A stretch of 64,000 nt of DNA, taken from positions 6,248,976 through 6,312,975 of the forward strand of contig CP136069.1 in NCBI GenBank assembly GCA_032622095.1. Direction: 5' to 3'. The notes below the pieces were generated by a model, which was not told the origin of the DNA, did not search any database, and was given only the letters and a program-made list of their open reading frames with translations. A program made the translations under genes and the position numbers. The DNA is from Siphonodentalium dalli (lineage: Eukaryota; Mollusca; Scaphopoda; Gadilida; Siphonodentaliidae). Position 1 is the first letter of the stretch; each line of letters opens with the position of its first letter. This document shows positions 44,012-55,426 of this stretch, piece after piece.

Positions 44012-44810
44012 TGTCTTTGTTGGTATATAGACGAGCTATGTTTGCACTTAATTAGGTATTCGATTAACGTTAATCCTGAGACAACCAATGGCATGTCTTG
44101 ACTTTATAAATAACGCAAACTATACTTTAATTTAATTACTTAGGACTCAGAATCGACTTCAAACCGCTAATGTCGATCATATGCTGCTGTTAAAAACTTG
44201 CAAAAACAAGTTGTCGTTTTACTATTTAGCGCGGGATATATTTTAGTCTCATATCACGTTATTGAACTGTTTGAATTTGAATATATATTGATTTACATAT
44301 CATTGAAATTATTATAGTACATATACTTTAAGTACAGTACATATACTTTATTCTACAATTATAGTACATATAGTTTCATTTATAATATAGTACATATACG
44401 TTAATACATATATAGTGCAATTGAATGCACATATGCGCTGAGGTTAACTTTGAAATTGAATACTTAATAGGAATTGTTCTAGTCTTTGAATTTGAATAAA
44501 TATAGGTACATGTACTTACTTGTCTAATCCTTGCGATAGAACGTTAATTGCAATGTTTCAAATAAATATAGTTACTGACATAATTCTTGAGCTGGAAGGG
44601 TTATTGAATTGACTAAATATAGGTACCAGCATAATCCTTGAGATGGGTGTCTCATTGAAATGTTTGAATTTGAATAATCTTATAATCTTTAATCTTCCGC
44701 CTTAATTTGCGAAGAACTACTCGTCATAAAACACTCGTTGTGTTCGTTACTGATCTATTTTGTTATTTGGTTGTGCATTGGTTAAATTTAGCTACTGACT
44801 TTTACCTTTA
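44012..44810. other. Likely intron; degenerate repeats
   Basis: Holds TAGTACATATACTTTA-like repeats (about 44310-44400) and diverged relatives of the 45-bp repeat that follows (for example ATAATCCTTGAGATGGGTGT at about 44630, and TTTGAATTTGAATA). If the terminal exon below is real, this is its upstream intron on the + strand. Confidence 0.5.
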
Positions 44811-44818
44811 TCCTTGAG

Positions 44819-45000
44819 ATGGGTGTCTCATTGACATGTTTGAATTTGAATATATAGGCAGGAACGGAAGTCTCATTGACATGTTTGAATTTGAATATAT
44901 AGGCAGGAACGGAAGTCTCATTGACATGTTTGAATTTGAATATATAGGCAGGAACGGAAGTCTCATTGACATGTTTGAATTTGAATATATAGGCAGGAAC
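44819..45000 (+). repeat. 45-bp minisatellite (4 copies) overlapping a splice acceptor
   Basis: Unit GGAAGTCTCATTGACATGTT, TGAATTTGAATATATAGGCA, GGAAC. The copies are nearly identical. Each unit carries TATATAGGCAG, a possible splice acceptor, and the last copy runs straight into the coding-like stretch. The 45-bp length keeps the upstream frame open, which gives a 15-residue repeat if read through. Confidence 0.88.
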
Positions 45001-45192
45001 GGAGAAGAGGCCATACCGATGCTGATGATAAATCACACGGATTCTAAAGACGAAATGCCTCCCCGGAACAGGCCACCACCTCAGTACAGCTCCGTGGAGA
45101 AATCGAGTACACCCAGACTGGTCGAGATCAGCTCCCAGCCCGGCTCGCCCTTAAAAGTGACCGAAATTAAATCGGGCGGTCAGTATAGATGA
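44993..45192 (+). CDS. Candidate 3'-terminal coding exon, unknown protein
   Basis: Not recognised as a known family. What is seen: an open, relatively GC-rich frame of about 65 codons with balanced codon use, ending in TGA at 45190-45192, in an otherwise AT-rich and stop-rich neighbourhood. The peptide is hydrophilic and proline/serine-rich. It contains PPRNRPPPQY, with a PPxY motif (PPQY, of the type bound by WW domains) and a proline-rich, SH3-ligand-like stretch, then several Ser/Thr-Pro sites, and ends GGQYR. It has no membrane segment or fold signature, which fits a disordered cytoplasmic tail or C-terminus. The start is uncertain: AG at 44991-44992 gives a phase-1 acceptor, while AG at 44995-44996 and 45003-45004 are alternatives. 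The 45-bp repeat upstream duplicates the acceptor. An AATAAA follows at 45523-45528. The terminal-exon role is inferred from the lack of a start codon context and from the poly(A) signal. Confidence 0.55.
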
Positions 45193-45545
45193 ATTCACAA
45201 ATCTATTCTCTCACGTTTCCCTTCTGTATCTTTTATCGTTGGACAATAGACTCTTTTTCCAAAATTTTGATTTTTCTCACCTCACGCTTTTACTTCGTGT
45301 TCTTGTGATTATTGTGACGTCATTTCTCGTTGTGTTGTGTAACTTGTATCGGTTCAATGTCCCCCGCCATGCAGTGTCTAGCAACAGTTGTCATAGGGGA
45401 GCAAACTTAACAAAAGCCCTTGTGCTTGTTCTTTAACCCCCTTTCCGATCAGACAATCTGTACTATTCTATTTATCAATGTCAAAACGCCTGTTAAATGT
45501 TCATATATGTTGTTAGGATTGGAATAAAATATGTTTGATTTAACA
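45193..45545 (+). other. Candidate 3' UTR
   Basis: Sequence between the TGA at 45190 and the AATAAA at 45523, T-rich and non-repetitive. The ORF at 45239-45436 within it is not recognised. Confidence 0.4.
45523..45528 (+). promoter_or_regulatory. Candidate poly(A) signal AATAAA
   Basis: Canonical hexamer about 330 bp downstream of the terminal-exon stop codon, followed by T-rich sequence. No earlier AATAAA was noticed between the stop and this site. Confidence 0.45.
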
Positions 45546-46095
45546 GTTGCCATAACAACAAACTTGAATACCATAGCAACATTTTTTGTTTCGATTGGAA
45601 AGATCTAATTTTGTTGAACTTTTTTTGTCCTATCACGCATAAAATTAGTTTTATTGTCGAATACCGATGGACTCGGATATGGCGAAGAATATTCACCCAC
45701 AGCAAATAAATGATTCTCGAGATATAGTTAAATAGTGTAGCTATGGTAACCATCGGCAGCCAATGTTGCAAATCTTCGATATGGCAAAACAAATATATTT
45801 ATTTAATTTGAGCTAACCGTATCTGATAGACTATATACTCAGTGACGCCTACTTTCCGTTTCACCGTCACAAAAATAGCTGATTTTATAGGACGGTGGGC
45901 CAATTTCAGTATCAATTTATTTGGAACAAGCATTCGGCTTTCACATTATGTTAATGGTGTATGCATGTTACATGGCGATGAATTAAGAGTCAACTTATTA
46001 ACTGACATAAGACTAATTATTTCCACTATTTATCCGGCATAAAGACATCAGTAAATGATCTGTGTTTCCCCCTTCCACTGAAATAAACTGAAGTG
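45546..46095. other. No gene seen
   Basis: Nothing recognised. Confidence 0.5.
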
Positions 46096-46107
46096 AAGCT
46101 AACACTA

Positions 46108-46345
46108 TTGCACCTATTTACCACACTTATTGTTACATACCACCACCTATATCTAGATGCTGCACCTATTTACCACACTTAATATCACATGCCACCACCT
46201 ATATCTAGATGCTGCACGCACTCATCGTGAAACACCACACTGCCAATATCACACAGCCTGCTAAAATGATTCTACTAGAATATTAGGTTGTTGTGGGTCC
46301 AGCTTGCTAAAATGATTCTGCTATAATATTAGGTTGTTGGTGGGT
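46108..46345 (+). repeat. Two tandem duplications (~53 bp and ~50 bp)
   Basis: TGCACCTATTTACCACACTT with ACCACCTATATCTAGATGC occurs twice (about 46109-46215). GCTAAAATGATTCT with ATATTAGGTTGTTG and GGGTCCAGCT occurs twice (about 46260-46350). Confidence 0.8.
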
Positions 46346-46434
46346 CCAGCTGATTTGTTTGAAAAATCATAACGATTCGAGAAAAAGTCATTATCTGTAA
46401 CAGCGATATTTAAAATATTTTTCAATGGCTATTT

Positions 46435-47470
46435 GCTTGTTTAGAAGTTAGACGTGTTTTTTGTCACAAAGTTATCAGAAATGAAAATATTTCACCCATC
46501 CTTGTTTAAAAAGGGTTACAAAGTTACATTTGGAAGTCGTTTCAAAAATGCGACGTGTGTTTTGTCACATAGTTATAAATGATTTTCAGAGAACTAGAAA
46601 AATGAAAATATTTCACCCATCCTAGTTTTAAAACGGTTACAAGGTTACATTTGGAAGTCGTTTCAAAAATCCAACGTTTTTTTTGTCACAAAGTTACGAA
46701 TGCTTATCAGAATATTACTCCAACTAGAAAAATTAAAATATTTCACCTCTCCTTGTTTAATAAGGGTTACAAAGTTACATTTGGAAGTCGTTTCAAAAAT
46801 CCGACGTGTTTTTTAGTCACAAAGTTACCAATGCTTATCAGAATATAACTCCAACTAGAAAAATGAAAATATTTCACTTATCATTGTTTAAAAAGGGTTA
46901 AAAGTTACATTTGCAAGTCGTTTCAAAAATCCGACTTGTTTTTGTCACATAGTTACAAATGCTTATCTGCGAATAACCGCAACTATAGATAAATGAAAAT
47001 ATTTCACCCGTCCTTGTTAAAAAGGATTACAAAGGTGAAATATTTTCATTTTTCTAGTTGGAGTTATTCTCTGATAATCATTGGTAACTTTGTGACAAAA
47101 ACACGTCGCATTTTTGAAACGACTTCCAAATGTAACTATGTGACAAAAAAATACGTCGCATTGTTTAAACGACTTCCAAATGTAACTTTGTAACCCTTTT
47201 TAAACATTGATGGGTGAAATATTTTCATTTTTCTTCTAGTAGGAGTAATTCTCTGATAAGCATTTGTAACTATGTGACAAAAAACACATCGCATTTATAA
47301 ACGACTTCCAAATGTAACTTTGTAACCCTTTTTTAACAAGGATGGGAGAAATATTTTCATTTTTCTAGTTGGGGTTATTCTCTGATAATCATTGGTAGCT
47401 TTGTGACAAAAACACTTCGCATTTTTGAAACGACTTCCAAATGTAACTATGTGACAAAAAAACACTTCGA
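46435..47470. repeat. ~125-bp minisatellite with polarity reversal
   Basis: Units with TTTGTCACAAAGTTA, AATGAAAATATTTCACCCAT, TTAAAAAGGGTTACAAAGTT and ACATTTGGAAGTCGTTTCAA run forward from about 46440 to 47030 (about five copies). The reverse complement (TGAAACGACTTCCAAATGTA, AACCCTTTTTAAACA) then runs from about 47031 to 47470 (about three copies). The array can fold into a long hairpin. The centre lies near AAGGATTACAAAGGTGAAAT. Confidence 0.88.
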
Positions 47471-48229
47471 AATTAATGTAGCATATTAGAGACCTTTCGC
47501 AAAATCACTAATACGATTACGGATAGGACATATTGTCCTAGTAAGGTGGACACAATCACAACTTACATACGATGGTTATTTGGTGAGACGGCATATGCCC
47601 CACTCTTTTCAGTTACACATATATTTGATGGAAAAAGTAATGTGTGTCTCTTTCAGATCCCATGTTATATCCCTTGATATACACCACACGGATAATGTTA
47701 GAGCGTCCCCAAGCAGGACCAGTGGCACATCCTTGACACATCTGAACATGATTAAACTGAATGGGGTATATTTCGTCTCACATAAGAACCCCCGCGCGTA
47801 AAGATCTCTAACAATGGGTTATACACGCATATTAAAAGGCGTTAAATAGACCTCTCGTTGTAGTTAAATAGACCTCTCGTTGTAGTTACATCACAAACTG
47901 CGATCATGTATCAAAACACCGTTTCCATATAAGGAAGTGACACCTGTCAATATATTTGGGCTTGTTTGATCCGATTCGGTATGATTACTATCGAATAAGC
48001 AACACAAACAATGGTAATTTGCCTTTCATTTGGGACTACGTTTACTCATAATGGGTAACAGAAACCCATACATATTTGGCTGCCACATTAACATTTGTAT
48101 TTGCTTGCACAAAAGATCACATTTTGGTGAAGTAACATTTAACTGTCGGTTGGGCTAGGTAAATTGTCAATTTGTGCTATATATTTATTTTTAAGAATTC
48201 TTTTTCTAGAATTTCCACACAATCCTCTG
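47471..48229. other. No gene seen; 22-bp duplication
   Basis: TTAAATAGACCTCTCGTTGT occurs twice at about 47844-47886. Nothing else recognised. Confidence 0.5.
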
Positions 48230-48233
48230 TTAA

Positions 48234-48338
48234 CCCTTTACCCAACAGAAGAGCCCTGTGCCAATGCATTCTCTTATATATGCGAGTCGACCATAGGTCG
48301 CCTCGCATATATAAGAGAATGCATATATAAGAGAATGC
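48234..48338 (-). mobile_element. HP1 fragment (left end plus one module H)
   Basis: TTAA at 48230-48233, then CCCTTTACCCAACAGAAGAG and one hairpin (about 48260-48340) with a partial duplication (GCATATATAAGAGAAT twice). It is cut at 48338, where a copy of sequence from 43.57 kb begins. Confidence 0.75.
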
Positions 48339-48397
48339 ATTGTTTGTCTTCTGTTATGATATACATGTTCCCATATAGGTGGCATTTAACATGTTAA
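48339..48397 (+). repeat. 59-bp copy of the 43.57-kb HP1 flank
   Basis: Identical to 43568-43626: TTGTTTGTCTTCTGTTATGA, TATACATGTTCCCATATAGG and the rest up to TTAA. The flank is not part of the HP1 element, so this records a copying event between the two loci. Confidence 0.85.
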
Positions 48398-48788
48398 CCC
48401 TTTACCCAACAGAAGGGCCCTGTGCCAATGCATTCTCTTATATATGCGAGTCGACCATAGGTCGCCTCGCATATATAAGAGAATGCATTGGCTTAACACA
48501 TTACAAATTATAAAATTGTTAAAGAATGTAAGAACAAATGGTAAAAGGTGTTAAAAAAAGATTTGTTTAGGCCAATGCATTCTCTTATATATGCGAGGCG
48601 ACCTATTGTCGACTCGCATATATAAGAGAATGCATTGGCACAGGGCATAACTGTAACTATCACAATGTGGTCAAGGAGCCGGTTCCAATGATATCCATAT
48701 TTGTATGGTTCTATTGAGACAGACCGAAGATATTTTAGGCTGTTGAAGCTTTATTTGGCCGGTTCTGGCCGGTTTGTTGGGTAAAGGG
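48397..48788 (-). mobile_element. HP1 foldback element, copy 5 (intact TTAA ends)
   Basis: TTAA at 48393-48396 and 48789-48792. Close to the copy at 43.6 kb in orientation and sequence, with the GGCCGGTTCTGGCCGG duplication in the long arm. Module H hairpins lie at about 48426-48494 and 48570-48640, and the loop of the second reads CTATTGTC. Confidence 0.85.
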
Positions 48789-48819
48789 TTAAAAACTCAA
48801 TATAAAATGAAAACATAAC

Positions 48820-48916
48820 TACATCAATTAATTTCAATATCACATCAACTCATAACTGGAAACATTTGCAAGTCTGTAACGTTTGCATAGAAATCCCCAT
48901 TCACCATTGATCAATT
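48820..48916 (+). mobile_element. PB-A fragment
   Basis: CACATCAACTCATAACTGGA, AACATTTG and GTTTGCATAGAAATCCCCAT match the right part of the 10.9-kb PB-A element. No TTAA end is present on the right. Confidence 0.55.
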
Positions 48917-49054
48917 TGGATAATTTGTTTGACAAAGTGTATGTTTTATTACTCTGCCATTCAAATGCAATGACCACAGACGAGCTTCTTGTGATTTCTT
49001 ATGGAAAGACACTCTCGGCACAGCGACTATCATAACGCATACAAACTACTAATT

Positions 49055-49492
49055 AACAACATTATTTTGGCTCACCAACATCACCGCAATTTAGCAGGAT
49101 CTGCCAATACCATAGAACAAACTAGCACGAACCATCAACACCTTAACCCTTTCAGTGCCAAGTCCGATTTTTGTATCAACCCATATTTCCTTGATCATTT
49201 TTCAAATTTATTGATTATAATAATGTGATACATTGATGGAAAGAGCTCTTAGAGCTCTTTCCATCAATGTATCACATTATTGTAATCAATAAATTTGAAA
49301 AATGATCAAGGAAATATGGGTTGATAAAAAAATCGGACATGGTACTGAAAGGGTTAATTATTGAGCAGAACCCACCATCATCAAAGAATAAATTAGCACG
49401 AACCATAAACATCTTAGTTATTGAGCAGGACCAACCAACATAATAGAACAAAGTAGCACGAACCACCAACATCATAGTAACTTAGCAGGACC
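49055..49492 (+). repeat. ~62-bp degenerate tandem repeat, interrupted by a MITE
   Basis: About four units with TTTAGCAGGA / TTGAGCAGGACC, CAACATAATAGAACAAA and TAGCACGAACCACCAACAT. The PB-C element lies inside the first-to-second unit junction. The repeat resumes on the other side. Confidence 0.75.
49147..49353. mobile_element. PB-C palindromic MITE, copy 2
   Basis: TTAA at 49143-49146 and 49354-49357. Ends CCCTTTCAGTGCCAAGTCCG and CATGGTACTGAAAGGG. Palindrome centred on GAGCTCTTAGAGCTC. The outermost right arm has a few substitutions relative to the copy at 11.6 kb. Confidence 0.85.
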
Positions 49493-49654
49493 ATGGGTTA
49501 TTCCGCTGTGACAAATGTATGATACATCACTCAATATATGTCCCAAATGTGAACATCAGTCAGTCGTGACGTAATATGATAACTTGGAGCAGACGAATCG
49601 CCAGCACACAGTTCGTTCTCATTTGACTTCGGTTCTAACTTATGAACAGACAAT

Positions 49655-49785
49655 AGCTGTACAGCGACTATCATATACACGACTAATAATGCACAGGCGC
49701 TGTCCGTACAGCGACTATCATATACACGACTAATAATGCACAGTCGCTGTCCGTACAATGGCTATCATACACGCCGCTAATTATT
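49655..49785 (+). repeat. ~44-bp minisatellite (2.5 copies)
   Basis: Unit GTACAGCGACTATCATATAC, ACGACTAATAATGCACAG, with a diverged third copy (GTACAATGGCTATCATACAC). Confidence 0.85.
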
Positions 49786-49800
49786 TCCCAGAGGCGACAT

Positions 49801-52800
49801 CTATAACAGTACTCCGCCTTGCGACAGTGACCGCCTTATAACAGTACTCCGCCTTGTAACAGTACTCCGCCTTGTAACAGTACTCCGCTTTGTAATAGTA
49901 CTCCGTCTTGTAACAGTACTCCGCCTTGTAACAGTACTCCGCCTTGTAACAGTACTCCACCTTGTAATAGTACTCCGTCTTGTAACAGTACTCCGTCTTG
50001 TAACAGTACCCCGCCTTGTAACAGTACTCCGTCTTGTAACAGTACTTCGTCTTGTAACAGTACTCCGCCTTGTAACAGTACCCCGCCTTGTAACAGTACT
50101 CCGCATTGTAACAGTACTCCGCCTTGTAACAGTACTCCGCCCTGTAATATTACTCCGCCTTGTAACAGTACTCCGCCTTGTAACAGTACTCCGCCTTGTA
50201 ACAGTACTCCGTCTTGTAACAGTACTCCGTCTTGTAACAGTACTCCGCCTTGTAACAGTACTCCGCCTAATAACAGTACTCCACCTTGTAACAGTACTCC
50301 GCCTTGTAACAGTACTCCGCCTTGTCACAGTACTCCGCCTTGTAACAGTACTCCGCCTTGTAACAGTACTCCGCCTTGTAACAGTACTCCGCCTTGTAAC
50401 AGTACTCCGCCTTGTAACAGTACTCCGCCTTGTAACAGTAATCCGCCTTGTAACAGTACTCCGCCTTGTAACAGTACTCCGCCTTGTAACAGTACTCCGC
50501 CTTGTAACAGTACTCCGCCTTGTAACAGAACGCCGCCATCTAATAGTACTCCGCCTTGGAACAGTACACTGCCTTGTAACAGTACTCCGCCTTTGAACAG
50601 TACTCCGCCATGTAATAGTATGCCGCCTTGTAGCAGTACTCCGTCTTGTAACAGTACTCCGCCTTGTAACAGTACTCCGTCTTGTAACAGTACGCCGCCT
50701 TGTAACAGTACTCCGGAATACTCCGCCTTGTAACAGTACTCCGCATTATAACAGTAATCCACCTTGTAACAGTACTCCGCAGTACTCCGCAGTGTAACAG
50801 TACTCCGCATTGTAACAGTACTCCGCCTTGTAACAGTACTCCGGAATACTCCGCCTTGTAACAGTACTCCGCATTATAACAGTAATCCACCTTGTAACAG
50901 TACTCCGCAGTACTCCGCAGTGTAACAGTACTCCGCATTGTAACAGTACTCCGCCTTGTAACAGTACTCCGCCGTGTAACAGTACTCCGCATTATAACAG
51001 TAATCCACCTTGTAACAGTACTCCGCAGTACTCCGCAGTGTAACAGTACTCCGCATTGTAACAGTACTCCGCCTTTTAACAGTACTCCGCCTTGTAACAG
51101 TACTCCGCATTGTAACAGTATGCTGCCTTGTAACAGTACTCCTCCTTGTAACAGTACTCCGCCTTGTAATAGTACTCCGCCTTGTAACAGTACTCCGCCT
51201 TGTAATAGTACTCCGCCTTGTAACAGTACTCCGTCTTGTAACAGTACTCCGCCTTGTAACAGTACTCCGCCTTGTAACAGTACTCTGCCTTGTAATAGTA
51301 TGCCACCTTGGAACAGTATGCGGCCTTGTAATAGTACGCCACCTTGTAACAGTAATCCGCCTTGTAACAGTACTCCGCCTTGTAACAGTACTCCGCCTTG
51401 TAACAGTACTCCGCCTTGTAACAGTACTCCGCCTTGGAACAGTAATCCGCCTTGTAACAGTACGCCGCCATCTAATAGTACTCCGCCTTGGAACAGTACA
51501 CTGCCTTGTAACAGTACTCCGCCTTTGAACAGTACTCCGCCATGTTATAGTATGCCACCTTGGAACAGTACTCCGCCTTGTAACAGTACTCTGCCTTGTA
51601 ACAGTACTCTGCCTTGTAATAGTATGCCACCTTGGAACAGTATGCCGCCTTGTAATAGTACGCCGCCTTGTAACAGTACGCCGCCTTGTAACAGTAATCC
51701 GCCTTGTAACAGTACTCCGCCTTGTAACAGTACTCCGCCTTGTAACAGTACTCCGCCTTGTAACAGTACTTCGCCTTGGAACAGTACTCCGCCTTGTAAC
51801 AGTACGCCGCCATCTAATAGTACTCCGCCTTGGAACAGTACACTGCCTTGTAACAGTACTCCGCCTTTGAACAGTACTCCGCCATGTAATAGTATGCCAC
51901 CTTGGAACAGTACTCCGCCTTGTAACAGTACTCTGCCTTGTAACAGTACTCTGCCTTGTAATAGTATGCCACCTTGGAACAGTATGCCGCCTTGTAATAG
52001 TACGCCGCCTTGGAACAGTATGCCGTCTTGTAACAGTACTCCGCCTTGTAACAGTACTCCGCATTGTAACAGTAATCCGCATTGTAACAGTACCCCGCCT
52101 TGTAACAGTACTCCGTCTTGTAACAGTACTCCGCCTTGTAACAGTAATCCGCTTTGTAACAGTACTCCACATTGTAACAGTACTCCGCCTTGTAACAGTA
52201 CTCTGCATTGTAAGTGTTCTCCGCCTTGTAACAGTATTCCGCATTGTAACAGTACTCCGCATTGTAACAGTACTCCGCATTGTAATAGTACTATGCCTTG
52301 CAACAGTACGCTGTCTTGCAACAGTACTCCGCATTGTAACAGTATTCTGCCTTGTAATAGTATGCCACCTTGGAACAGTATGCCGCCTTGTAATAGTACT
52401 ACGCCTTGCAACAGTATGCTGTCTTGTAATAGTATGCCACCTTGGAACAGTATGCCGCATTGTAATAGTACCCCGCCTTGTAACAGTACTCCGCATTTTA
52501 ACAGTACTCCGCCTTGTAACAGTACTCCGCATTGTAACAGTACTTCGTCTTGTAATAGTACTCCGCCTTGTAACAGTACTCCGCCTTGTAATATTACTCC
52601 GCCTTGTAACAGTACTCCGCCTTGTAACAATACTCCGCCTTGTAACAGTACTCCGTCTTGTAACAGTACTCCGTCTTGTAACAGTACTCCGCCTTGTAAC
52701 AGTACTCCGCCTAATAACAGTACTCCGCCTTGTAACAGTACTCCGCCTTGTAACAGTACTCCGCCTTGTCACAGTACTCCGCCTTGTAACAGTACTCCGC

Positions 52801-54757
52801 CTTGTAACAGTACTCCGCCTTGTAACAGTACTCCGCCTTGTAACAGCACTCCGCCTTGTAACAGTAATCCGCCTTGTAACAGTACTCCGCCTTGTAACAG
52901 TACTCCGCCTTGTAACAGTACTCCGCCTTGTAACAGTACTCCGCCTTGGAACAGTACTCCGCCTTGTAACAGTACGCCGCCTTGGAACAGTACACTGCCT
53001 TGTAACAGTACTCCGCCTTTGAACAGTACTCCGCCTTTGAACAGTACTCCGCCATATAATAGTATGCCGCCTTGTAGCAGTACTCCGTCTTGTAACAGTA
53101 CTCCGCCTTGTAACAGTACTCCGTCTTGTAACAGTACGCCGCCTTGTAACAGTACTCCGGAATACTCCGCCTTGTAACAGTACTCCGCATTATAACAGTA
53201 ATCCACCTTGTAACAGTACTCCGCAGTACTCCGCAGTGTAACAGTACTCCGCATTGTAACAGTACTCCGCCTTGTAACAGTACTCCGGAATACTCCGCCT
53301 TGTAACAGTACTCCGCATTATAACAGTAATCCACCTTGTAACAGTACTCCGCAGTACTCCGCAGTGTAACAGTACTCCGCATTGTAACAGTACTCCGCCT
53401 TGTAACAGTACTCCGCCTTGTAACAGTACTCCGCATTATAACAGTAATCCACCTTGTAACAGTACTCCGCAGTACTCCGCAGTGTAACAGTACTCCGCAT
53501 TGTAACAGTACTCCGCCTTGTAACAGTACTCCGCCTTGTAACAGTACTCCGCATTGTAACAGTATGCTGCCTTGTAACAGTACTCCTCCTTGTAACAGTA
53601 CTCCGCCTTGTAATAGTACTCCGCCTTGTAACAGTACTCCGCCTTGTAATAGTACTCCGCCTTGTAACAGTACTCCGCCTTGTAACAGTACTCCGCCTTG
53701 TAACAGTACTCCGCCTTGTAACAGTACTCTGCCTTGTAACAGTACTCTGCCTTGTAATAGTATGCCACCTTGGAACAGTATGCCGCCTTGTAATAGTACG
53801 CCGCCTTGGAACAGTATGCCGTCTTGTAACAGTACTCCGCCTTGTAACAGTACTCCGCATTGTAACAGTAATCCGCATTGTAACAGTACCCCGCCTTGTA
53901 ACAGTACTCCGTCTTGTAACAGTACTCCGCCTTGTAACAGTAATCCGCTTTGTAACAGTACTCCACATTGTAACAGTACTCCGCCTTGTAACAGTACTCC
54001 GCCTTGTAACAGTACTCTGCATTGTAAGTGTTCTCCGCATTGTAACAGTACTCCGCATTGTAACAGTACTCCGCATTGTAATAGTACTACGCCTTGCAAC
54101 AGTACGCTGTCTTGCAACAGTACTCCGCATTGTAACAGTATTCTGCCTTGTAATAGTATGCCACCTTGGAACAGTATGCCGCCTTGTAATAGTACTACGC
54201 CTTGCAACAGTATGCTGTCTTGTAATAGTATGCCACCTTGGAACAGTATGCCGCATTGTAATAGTACTCCGCATTGTAACAGTATTCTGCCTTGTAATAG
54301 TATGCCACCTTGGAACAGTATGCCGCCTTGTAATAGTACTCCGCATTGTAACAGTATTCTGCCTTGTAATAGTATGCCACCTTGGAACAGTATGCCGCCT
54401 TGTAATAGTACTACGCCTTGCAACAGTACGCTGTCTTGTAATAGTATGCCACCTTGGAACAGTATGCCGCATTGTAATAGTACTCCGCATTGTAACAGTA
54501 TTCTGCCTTGTAATAGTATGCCACCTTGGAACAGTATGCCGCCTTGTAATAGTACTCCGCATTGTAACAGTATTCTGCCTTGTAATAGTATGCCACCTTG
54601 GAACAGTATGCCGCATTGTAATAGTACTACGCCTTGCAACAGTACGCTGTCTTGTAATAGTATGCCACCTTGGAACAGTATGCCGCATTGTAATAGTACT
54701 CCGCATTGTAACAGTATTCTGCCTTGTAATAGTATGCCACCTTGGAACAGTATGCCG
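49801..54757 (+). repeat. 18-bp minisatellite, ~5 kb (~275 copies)
   Basis: Unit AGTACTCCGCCTTGTAAC. Five of six frames of the consensus lack a stop codon, so ORFs of 400-685 codons on both strands are a property of the unit and not evidence of a gene. Irregular blocks with TACTCCGGAATACTCCG and CGCAGTACTCCGCAGTG occur at about 50.70-51.06 and 53.15-53.48 kb. The array contains nested duplications: about 2.44 kb (51.12 and 53.56 kb), 342 bp (51471 and 51813) and 216 bp (54195, 54411, 54627). Confidence 0.95.
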
Positions 54758-54791
54758 TCTTTCTCGATACATAATTAAGTAATTTACTTAA

Positions 54792-55422
54792 AGGGGTACT
54801 GTACCCCAATTGCAATAAATTTCTGGTGACAATAGCTATCTATTATCAATATTATATTTTAAAATAACTAATTTGAGTCGATGATGTCTACTGAAAACCT
54901 TCGGTTAACAGGCTATCATAAAAGTTAAATTGAATTATTTAATATAAATCAATTTATGGCTGGAGTCATAAAATGGAGAATTATGCCATTACGAGTTACC
55001 GTTCTTTAAATCTCATATGTTGGGTGACTTTTATCGACGGCCGTTCGCGAACATTATTGAGTTGCAAACAAAACATGTTACCTGCAAAAGAAAGGCCCGC
55101 TATAACCGATTCGGAAATAAACGAGAAAGAAACAAGATTCAAAGCGTCAAGTATTTTTATAGGGAGTGATTCTCACTCGATGAAAGAGATTGAAGCTGCG
55201 AACAACGAACTTCCGGTTCTTCATGCGACCTGCGTTTTCTCCGGTGAAGGTCAAAAACATGGCGCGTAGTTTGAAATCGTAATATTTTTGTTTCCAAGAT
55301 CAATATTTTCTTCGCTAAATTAGGTTTATACGAAACTCGTATAACGCGAGCACAATCTAACTTGAAAGTTATTTCAGTGGGAGTAAATAAAAAAATCGTC
55401 TATCTCTGTGTACAGTACCCCT
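54792..55422 (+). mobile_element. PB-E: intact 631-bp TTAA-bounded element
   Basis: TTAA at 54788-54791 and 55423-55426, with a perfect 13-bp inverted terminus AGGGGTACTGTAC / GTACAGTACCCCT. This is the piggyBac-like signature. A 98-codon ORF (54973-55269) lies within but shows no DDD transposase or other motif and is too short, so it is not called. Two damaged copies are at 20.3 and 36.7-37.9 kb. Confidence 0.82.
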
Positions 55423-55426
55423 TTAA

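Noticed and set aside
51120-53177. 685-codon + frame and 484-642-codon minus frames in the 18-bp array
   Set aside because: The unit is stop-free in five of six frames and its length is a multiple of three, so long frames are automatic. No splice or start context or non-repeat domain.
49801-54757. Telomeric or centromeric repeat
   Set aside because: The unit does not match TTAGGG-type repeats and the array is bounded on both sides by ordinary sequence.
54973-55269. 98-codon ORF inside PB-E as a possible transposase piece
   Set aside because: Too short, no catalytic or zinc-binding motif, and nothing recognisable. The other PB-E copies lack this region.
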